From Hevea brasiliensis (lineage: Eukaryota > Streptophyta > Magnoliopsida > Malpighiales > Euphorbiaceae): a DNA stretch of 64,000 nt. The notes under the pieces were generated by a model. The model was not told where the DNA came from. It worked only from the letters and a program-made list of their open reading frames with translations, and searched no databases. Positions 55,773 to 64,000 of the stretch are shown here, one piece after another (position 1 is the stretch's first letter; the number at the start of each line of letters is the position of its first letter). A program made the position numbers and the translations under genes. The stretch lies in assembly GCF_030052815.1 (NCBI RefSeq), contig NC_079507.1, positions 18,250,141 to 18,314,140 on the forward strand, given 5' to 3'.

Positions 55773-58700
55773 TGTGACACCCCTTACCCGACTACAGTGT
55801 AGTCGAGCAATCAATGCCACTCAGTGTGCCGGAGCACTCTATTTTATCTTAATTAATTTTTATCATAATTTTGAATATAACTTGTGAAATATAATTCATT
55901 TTAAGCCATTTATCAAAATTTTTATTTATTTGAGGTTCCGAAAATTTTAAAGAAAATCGTGAGAATCTGGCTAAAAATGGAGAAAAGTTCTTGAACTCGT
56001 GAAAAACACTTTCTATATTCATATTCAATCATCTCAATTCCATTTATCAAAATCTCAACATTTTTCAACCATTCATTTCTCAATCATTCATCACATGTGA
56101 TAATCATATATAAATTACAGATACACATTCACTTTTCCATTTACAAACACAATTCTCATTATTTACATGAACATCAAATTACATTTCATAAGTTCATTTA
56201 CACATGAGAAAATAAAATCAATTACAAAATACCAAAATGACGCCTAGTGTCCTACCAATGCACTGCAGACGGTGAGGTCACACAGACACTATGCAGAACT
56301 GTGAACGGCCTTACTCAATCTGTGGTCTACTGAGCCCTCTGTCCAAATCTTCAGTACCTACGCGTTGCAAAAGCGACGCGCTAAGCATAAAGCTTAGTGG
56401 TGCCAATAATACAAGAAAATATAATATGCAATTAAAAATCATAATTTCTTAGTCATTGTGTTCATAAGAACTGAATAATTACCAACTTAATGTTTAGTTG
56501 AGGGCTAATTACGTTTTATGATATTTACTTCTTCATGCATTTTGTTAATTATTTTCTTCATGATCTTGAGTTTCTTTGTATTCTATCATAATCATTCCTG
56601 ATATTTAATTTTCGTATTTTCTTTAACAATCAGTTCAATTACAGTTATACTTTTCCATTCATTTGGCTGCCCAAGTAACCTATACTGGACGACTGGACTG
56701 GATAACGGGTCGTTGGCACTGGACACCGCGGTGCCTCGGGCCGTCATACCATGGGACGCAGAGCCACGTATCACGATCAGTATGGCTAAAAAGCCATGAT
56801 ATCACATGGTCGGGCATAAAAGCCATGAATACTGGCATAAAAGCCATGAATACGGGCATAAAGCCATGAATACAGGCATAAAGCCTTTCGCAGTACTGCT
56901 AAAACAATACCCTATTGGCATGCCAAACTATCCAATCCGACACACATGTCTAAGCAATACAAGGGCACATAATATCATTAAATGTTCATAAGTTTTATTA
57001 TTTCATTTTATGTTCCAATTACCGTTCATAGTATTTTAATTTTATTTATAGTAGAAGCATAAATCTTCAAATCTCATTTTTTATATAATTTATGCATTCA
57101 TCATACCATTCACGTTAATTGCAATTTACATCAATCGATTTTCATGTACCATTTGTACATCGAAATATTTCCATTTCTCTCATGATGAGAGCAATTAACC
57201 CATTTACCCATCCATGTGATTCATCTAATCGTTACAATATTTATATGAATTAGTATTCACGTTATTACCTCTCATGTACCAATTTTTGTACAAGGTATTA
57301 TAATCCTATTTGAAACAAAGACGTAAATCCTAATGATAACTTTATCTCATTTATACTCTAAACAATCCATTTGTGTTAATTACATTTTATATTTCAAGTT
57401 GTATTACTTATGTAATATATGTCATTTTGTTTACTATTCACCTTACTAGTCAACCAAAATGTTGACTTTTTCATACACAATAAATTTATTGAACCTAAGT
57501 TCTCAAAGATTCCACATTTTGCATTTAAAACTTGTTGGAATAAGTCACAAATACCATTTCCAAACTTAAAACCAAGAGGGCAGAATTTTCAGTTTTTGTG
57601 ACCCAAATTTACTGTTCCATTAAGCCCTGTTGCCTTGGGAATTTGAGGAAATGGTAAACATGAAAGTTGTTCCTTATTTTGTCTAGTTGAATTTCCTTTT
57701 TTGAATCACTCCATTTTCAGTTTTGTAGCTTCAGATATGGTCCAAAAACCACAGCTGGCCGGATTGCCAAACTGCAGAATTGACCATATCTACAGTAACA
57801 TGAACAGCGACTGCCACTGCCACTGCCATTTGGGTTAGGTTTTGGTCATAATTTGGGGTAGGTTTCTTCATGAAAGTTGTTTATCTATGTCTTATCTTGT
57901 TGCTGTAAAAATTTCAGGTCAATTGACCATATCTACAGTGAGTTATGGCTAAATGAACAGTTACTGTTCATTTGGTCATTTCTACAGGTGCTGTTGCAGG
58001 GTATCCAGATTGGGGCCAACTTTTGGTCCTCTTACTTTGGTCTTTTGGGCGTGGTTTCTTCAGAAAAAATGTGCCATTATAAGCCTAGTTTCATGTCCAA
58101 TTGGCCAAACACCAATTGGACCTACACAGCCAAATTTATGGCAGTCCAATTGGACTGAAATCTGAGCCACCATGCTGCTGTCTTTAGGCAGCCTACCATT
58201 CCACTTTGCCATGCCATTTTTCAGTCCAATTTATGGTCAACATACCTCAAATGGTCACTAATTGACCATTAGAATGTTCTTTAGCCATTTCATAAGCCAA
58301 GTAAAATTTTCATTCCTAAACCCTACCTAAATTTCAAAGTTTTCACAATTTCCCTAATTTACTCTTTCATTCTCTATATATATATATGTATACACTTTAA
58401 ACCTAAGCTCTAGTTCACTCTAAGTCCATCAAACACTCCATTTCTATTCCTTCAATAGGGCTGCCAAAATGCATGGCATGCATACACATAATTTTTTTCA
58501 TTTTAGTTGCAATTCCTTACTTATTTTAAGTCCCTTAGCATATAAATAAAGAGCTTTAAATAGATAGGTGCACTAACCTCTTGTAGGCATATTTTTCCAA
58601 AGCTCAAACTTCACTTTTCTTGTACTCTCTTGGCTGCCAAACACTTCCTCTAGGTCCAAGGATTCATTTTAGTGTTGGGGTCTTGAGGAAATATGGTGAG

Positions 58701-59447
58701 GAAGCATGAGAATGAAAGCTTGCAAAGAATGGCTATGGTGGAAACCCTCTCTTCTCTATCTCTACGTTTTGGCTGGTTTTGGGGAAGGAGATGGCTGCTG
58801 CATTTTTAATTCCTTTGGTCCATTTTTGGTCTCTTTTATTGGTTAATTAATTGGTTGTTCAATAGTGATTGGTGGTGGCTTTTAATGACATCACCTTATG
58901 TCATAAATAAACCCTTTTTTCTCATTTTTCTTTTCTTTTCATCACTACTCAATTTCAATTTAATTTTTAGTAATGTTTCTTCATATTTTATGTCATATTA
59001 ATTATTTACTCAACTGGACAAGTCGGCCAAAAATCACCTTTGAAGGCGAAATGACCAAAATGCCCTCCGTTTGGCTTAACGGGTCGAAATTGTCTGTACT
59101 GATTGAAAATTTTTTCTAAATATTTTCTTGGCATTCTAATGCCATAGGAACCTTAATGACCCTTCTCTGAAGTCCCAAAAATTATTTTATAATTTTTCCC
59201 CGGGTCTAGGGCTCCTCGTTGCGAGAACCGCAACTTCCCTCTGGTTACCCATCGCTTGGGCACCGGCTCATTTAACTTGGTTGTATTTTATTTCTAAAAT
59301 TTTTACTAAATTTTTCTTATTAATATTTGAGTTAATTATGGTTCCTGACTTTAGTTTAAATATTTTTTCGGACGTTTTAGCTGTCTAGACCAACACTGGT
59401 CACCGGAACAGTAAAATGTACGGAGTTGCTACAGTGAGGGTGTTACA
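55773..59447 (-). repeat. Tk1-mini LTR b (middle)
   Basis: This 3675-bp LTR resembles LTR c at most of the sites that separate a from c, and shares with a only a few sites that are probably private changes in c. It has a patch of small lesions at about 55957-55995 (for example CGTGAGAATCTGG where a and c have CGGCAGAATAC). Confidence 0.93.
56781..56888. repeat. ~20-bp tandem repeat GGCATAAAAGCCATGAATAC in LTR b
   Basis: Same array and unit count as in LTR a at 52753-52860. Confidence 0.85.
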
Positions 59448-59803
59448 AATTCTTCCCCTCTAATTTAAATTTCGTCCTCGAAATTTACCTGACATAAGCA
59501 GTCGACGAACTGCTACCTCCTTACTTCTCCACCTTTTCGTGTTATCATACTTCACTTTCTCCTTAGTCTCAATCCTATCTTCAAACAGTTCTGTACTCAT
59601 CCTTTTCCAACTTAAATATAGTCTCCTTCTCATCTCCATTCGCTATCTCATTGTCCCTTCACTCTCTTATTCCATACCTTAACCTAAAATAAACAGGAAA
59701 TACAGATCTGCAATAGTGTCATCTCGACTCTTATGAATGCCATGCATGATATGCAGTCTATCTAGGTCCAGAAACGCCTAAACCGCGCTCTGATACCACT
59801 AAA
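59448..59803 (-). other. Tk1-mini internal region 2 (356 bp)
   Basis: Same length and layout as internal region 1, with about six substitutions (for example AACAGGAAATACAG against AATAGGAAATAAAG). Primer site 59787-59798, polypurine tract 59448-59461. No coding sequence. Confidence 0.88.
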
Positions 59804-62800
59804 TGTGACACCCCTTACCCGACTACAGTGTAGCCGAGCAAGCAATGCCACTCAGTGTGCCGGAGCACTCTATTTTATCTTAATTAATTTTTATCATAAT
59901 TTTGAATATAACTTGTGAAATATAATTCATTTTAAGCCATTTATCAAAATTTTTATTTATTTGAGGTTCCGAAAATTTTAAAGAAAATCCGGCAGAATAC
60001 TGGTTAAAAATGGAGAAAACCGTTCTTCGGAACCTGTGAAAAACACTTTCTATATTCATATTCAATCATCTCAATTCCATTTATCAAAATCTCAACATTT
60101 TTCAACCATTCATTTCTCAATCATTCATCACATGTGATAATCATATATAAATTACAGATACACATTCACTTTTCCAATTACATACACAATTCTCATTATT
60201 TACATGAACATCAAATTACATTTCATAAGTTCGTTTACACATGAGAAAATAAAATCAATAACAAAATACCAAAACGACACCTAGTGTCCTACCAATGCAC
60301 TGCAGATGGTGAGGTGACACAGACACTATGCAGAACTGTGAACGGCCTTACTCAATCTGTGGTCTACTGAGCCCTCTGTCCAAATCTTTCAGTACCTACG
60401 CGTTGCAAAAGCGACGCTCTAAGCATAAAGCTTAGTGGTGCCAATAATACAAGAAAATATAATATGCAAATAAAAATCATAATTTCTTAGCCATTGTGTT
60501 CATAAGAACTGAATAATTACCAACTTAATGTTTAGTCGAGGGCTAATTACGTTTTATGATATTTACTTCTTCATGCATTTTGTTAATTATTTTCTTCATG
60601 ATCTTGAGTTTCTTTGTATTCTATCATAATCATTCCTGATATTTAATTTTCGTATTCTCTTTAACAATCAGTTCAATTACAGTTATACTTTTCCATTCAT
60701 TTGGTTGCCCAAGTAACCTATCTTTGGGCGATTGCCTTTGGATAACGGGTCGTTGGCACTGGACACCGCGGTGCCTCGGGCTGTCATACCATGGGACGCA
60801 GAACGTCAACCACGTATGCAGTCAGTATGGCTAAAAAGCCATGATATCACATGATCGGGCATAAAAGCCATGAATACTGGCATAAAAGCCATGAATAAGG
60901 GCATAAAGCCATGAATACAGGCATAAAGCCTTTCGCAGTACTGCTAAAACAATACCCTATTGGCATGCCAAACTATCCAATCCGACACACATGTCTAGGC
61001 AATACAAGGGTACATAATATCATTAAATGTTCATAAGTTTTATTATTTCATTTTATGTTCCAATTACCGTTCATAGTATTTTAATTTTATTTATAGTAGA
61101 AGCATAAATCTTCAAATCTCATTTTTTATATAATTTATGCATTCACCATACCATTCACGTTAATTGCAATTTACATCAATCGATTTTCATGTACCATTTG
61201 TACATCGAAATATTTCCATTTCTCTCATGATGAGAGCAATTAACCCATTTACCCATCCATGTGATTCATCTAATCGTTACAATATTTATATGAATTAGTA
61301 TTCACATTATTACCTCTCATGTACCAATTTTTGTACAAGGTATTATAATCCTATTTGAAACAAAGACGTAAATCCTAATGATAACTTTATCTCATTTATA
61401 CTCTAAACAATCCATTTGTGTTAATTACATTTTATATTTCAAGTTGTATTACTTATGTAATATATGTCATTTTGTTTACTATTCACCTTACTAGTCAACC
61501 AAAATGTTGACTTTTTCATACACAATAAATTATTGAACCTAAGTTCTCAAAGATACCACATTTTGCTTTTAAAACTTGTTGGAATAAGTCACAAATACCA
61601 TTTCCAAACTTAAAACCAAGAGGGCAGAATTTTCAGTTTTTGTGACCCAAATTTACTATTCCATTAATCCCTGTTGCAGTGGGAATTTGAGGAAATGGTA
61701 GACATGAAAGTTGTTTCTTATTTTGTCTAGTTGAATTTCCTTTTTTGAATCACTCCATTTGCAGTTTTGTAGCTCCAGATATGGTCCAAAAACCACAGCT
61801 GGCCGGATTGCCAAACTGCAGAATTGACCATATCTACAGTAACATGAACAGTGACTGCCACTGCCATTTGGGTTAGGTTCTGGTCATAATTCGGGGTAGG
61901 TTTCTTCATGAAAGTTGTTTATCTATGTCTTAACTTGTTGCTGTAAAACTTTCAGGTCAATTGACCATATCTACAGTGAGTTATGGCCAAATGAATAGTT
62001 ACTGTTCATTTAATCATTTCTGCAGGTGCTGTTGCAGGGTATCCGGATTGGGGCCAACTTTTGGTCCTCTTACTTTGGTCTTTTGCGCATGGTTTCTTCA
62101 GAAAAAAATGTGCCATTATAAGCCTAGTTTCATGTCCAATTGGCCAAACACCAATTGGACCTACACAGCTAAATTTATGGCAGTCCAATTGGACTGAAAT
62201 CTCAGCCACCATGCTGCTGTCTTTAGGCAGCCTACCATTCCACTTTGCCATGCCATTTTTCACTCCAATTTATGGTCAACATACCTCAAATGGTCACTAA
62301 TTGACCATTAGAATGTTCTTTAACCATTTCATAAGCCAAGTCAAATTTTCATTCCTAAACCCTAGCTAAATTTCAAAGTTTTCACAATTTCCCTAATTTA
62401 CTCTTTCATTCTCTATATATATATATGTATACACTTTAAACCTAAGCTCTAGTTCACTCTAAGTCCATCAAACACTCCATTTCTATTCCTTCAATAGGGC
62501 TGCCAAAATGCATGGCATGCATACACATAATTTTTTTCATTTTAGTTGCAATTCCTTACTTATTTTAAGTCCCTTAGCATAGAAATAAAGAGCTTTAAAT
62601 AGATAGGTGCACTAACCTCTTGTAGGCAGATTTTTCCCAAGCTCAAACTTCACTTTTCTTGTACTCTCTTGGCTGCCAAACACTTCCTCTAGGTCCAAGG
62701 ATTCATTTTAGTGTTGGGGTCTTGAGGAAATATGGTGAGGAAGCATGAGAATGAAAGCTTGCAAAGAATGGCTATGGTGGAAACCCTCTCTTCTCTCTCT

Positions 62801-63486
62801 CTACGTTTTGGCTGGTTTTGGGGAAGGAGATGGCTGCTGCATTTTTAATTCCTTTGGTCCATTTTTGGTCTCTTTTATTGGTTAATTAATTGGTTGTTCA
62901 ATAGTGATTGGTGGTGGCTTTTAATGACATCACCTTATGTCATAAATAAACCCTTTTTTCTCATTTTTCTTTTCTTTTCATCACTACTCAATTTCAATTT
63001 AATTTTTAGTAATGTTTCTTCATATTTTATGTCATATTAATTATTTACTCAACTGGACAAGTCGGCCAAAAATCACCTCTGAAGGCGAAATGACCAAAAT
63101 GCCCTCCGTTTGGCTTAACGAATTGAATTGTCTGTCTGGATTGAAAAATTTTTCTAAATATTTTCTTGGCATTCTAATGCCATAGGAACCTTAATGACCC
63201 TTCTCTGGAGTCCCAAAAATTATTTTATAATTTTTCCCCCGGGTCTAGGGCTCCTCGTTGCGAGAACCGCAACTTCCCTCTGGTTACCCATCGCTTGGGC
63301 ACCGGCTCATTTAACTTGGTTGTATTTTATTTCTAAAATTTTTACTAAATTTTTCTTATTAATATTTGAGTTAATTATGGTTCCTGACTTTAGTTTAAAT
63401 ATTTTTTCGGACGTTCTAGCTATCCAGACCGACACCGGTTACCGGAACAGTAGAATGTACGGAGTTGCTACAGTGAGGGTGTTACA
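59804..63486 (-). repeat. Tk1-mini LTR c
   Basis: This 3683-bp LTR is the 5' LTR in the transcription sense. It ends GTTACA at 63486 and is followed by the AATTC duplication. Lesion-like patches occur near 60720-60740 (ATCTTTGGGCGATTGCC for ATACTGGACGACTGGAC) and 63119-63140. Confidence 0.93.
60826..60932. repeat. ~20-bp tandem repeat GGCATAAAAGCCATGAATAC in LTR c
   Basis: Same array as in LTRs a and b; one unit reads GAATAAGG instead of GAATACGG. Confidence 0.85.
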
Positions 63487-63491
63487 AATTC

Positions 63492-64000
63492 TCATTAGCT
63501 TGTCTAGTGAGATATCTCCTCCACTAAATGGGGTGAGTTCCTTCCTTTCTGGCTTGCCAGTTGGGGAAGAGTTTGAATGAGTACTCATATATAGTAGCTA
63601 GTCTTTGTTTCTCCCTTTTAGCCTCGGTTATTGGGAGAGTGTGAAATGTCATGGTGTACAACACGGCATCTATTTGAATTTTGGGTCATGGGTTCAACTG
63701 TGTGAATTATTGGCAACGCCCTTTAAATTATGCATAATTTGATAAATTGTGATTGAAATAAATAAATTGTTAGTGATTCAAAATATTTTTGTATTTTTTC
63801 ATAATTTAAAAGAAATGTAAATAAATAGTTACTATTTGATCAAAATGTTATTCAGATGAATAATTTGCATGAATGAAAATAATGATTTTTGAATATCATG
63901 AATTTTGAAGAATTTCAAAATTTTAAATTTTTATTCATTATGAATTGTTCGAATAATTTGTAGTAAGTTTTAAATTATTAGTTTGTGCACCACTGAGTTC
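63492..64000 (+). repeat. Tk3 LTR continuation at the window end
   Basis: Resumes after the Tk1-mini array with TCATTAGCTTGTCTAG, matching in type the Tk2 stretch near 1270 and 49715 (GCTAGCTTGTCTAGTGGG). It ends in GTGCACCACTGAG, the block that precedes the last 0.6 kb of a Tk2 LTR. No gene is visible. Confidence 0.75.

Larger units (their letters stand above)
51734..63486 (-). mobile_element. Tk1-mini non-autonomous element, three-LTR tandem array
   Basis: This 11.75-kb insertion consists of LTRs at 51734-55416, 55773-59447 and 59804-63486, each about 3.68 kb, separated by two internal regions of 356 bp (55417-55772, 59448-59803). One AATTC duplication brackets the array. The internal parts hold only a Met primer site, a leader related to Tk1, a purine-rich middle and a polypurine tract, with no coding sequence. 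LTR tips match Tk1. Over 90 percent of a unit is LTR, an extreme ratio for a retrotransposon. Mobilisation by a Tk1-type helper is inferred. Confidence 0.93.
45498..64000 (+). mobile_element. Tk3 LTR, split twice, running off the window
   Basis: Its own sequence is 45498-47111, 50799-51733 and 63492-64000, about 3.06 kb so far. It starts TGAAACACCCC inside Athila RT after ACTAT, a possible target duplication whose partner is outside. Its architecture is that of Tk2 (near-tip CCGGTGACCGGTGTCGGTCC at 45540, a variant inverted repeat near 46852-46872, GTGCACCACTGAG at 63983), but identity is low enough to call a separate family. By comparison with Tk2 roughly 0.6 kb should remain beyond the window. 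Solo or full-length state is unknown. Confidence 0.75.

Noticed and set aside
55773..59447. Mosaic middle LTR in the Tk1-mini array, as in Tk1
   Set aside because: LTR b sides with c at nearly all informative sites; the few sites shared with a look like private changes in c. A crossover point cannot be claimed from reading alone.

Overview
The window is plant nuclear heterochromatin made almost entirely of nested LTR retrotransposons. I found no host protein gene, rRNA or tRNA gene. The Athila-type and Tekay/Del-type (chromovirus) Ty3/gypsy lineages, the Ty1/copia element, the initiator-Met and tRNA-Asp primer sites and the AT-rich background indicate a flowering plant, probably a eudicot. 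The species cannot be fixed from this sequence. Family names used here are coined for convenience: Tk1 (autonomous Tekay-like, LTR about 3.1 kb), Tk1-mini (non-autonomous relative, LTR about 3.68 kb, internal part about 356 bp), Tk2 and Tk3 (related families seen only as giant LTRs of about 3.7-3.8 kb).

Layout. 1-2267 is the 3' part of a Tk2 LTR inserted in the pol of a decayed minus-strand Tk1-like element (2268-8307). That element abuts a copia LTR remnant (8308-8578). From 8579 a plus-strand Athila element begins: LTR 8579-10128, tRNA-Asp primer site, gag. Its gag is split by a Ty1/copia element (11278-20853, target duplication AGAGG) and by a solo Tk2 LTR (21116-43884, target duplication TCAAC). 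Athila gag, protease and the start of RT resume at 43885-45497. The solo Tk2 LTR is itself split by a Tk1 insertion (24670-43623, target duplication TCCCC) with the structure LTR-internal-LTR-internal-LTR. At 45498 a Tk3 LTR interrupts Athila RT and runs past the window end. It carries a solo Tk2 LTR (47112-50793, target duplication AATTA) and a Tk1-mini insertion (51734-63486, target duplication AATTC), which again has three LTRs and two internal regions.

How it fits together. Tk1 encodes gag with zinc knuckle, aspartic protease, RT, RNase H, integrase and a C-terminal chromodomain. Tk1-mini encodes nothing but keeps Tk1-type LTR tips, primer site, leader and polypurine tract, so it probably depended on a Tk1-type helper. 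The Tk1 integrase frame contains a 75-bp GT-AG intron in both copies. Most Tk1 reading-frame breaks sit at CAG/CTG sites that are intact in the sister copy, which suggests sequencing error at methylated CHG sites or methylation-linked decay, so ORF integrity is uncertain. The middle LTR of the Tk1 array is a mosaic of the two outer LTRs, which is direct evidence for unequal crossing-over.
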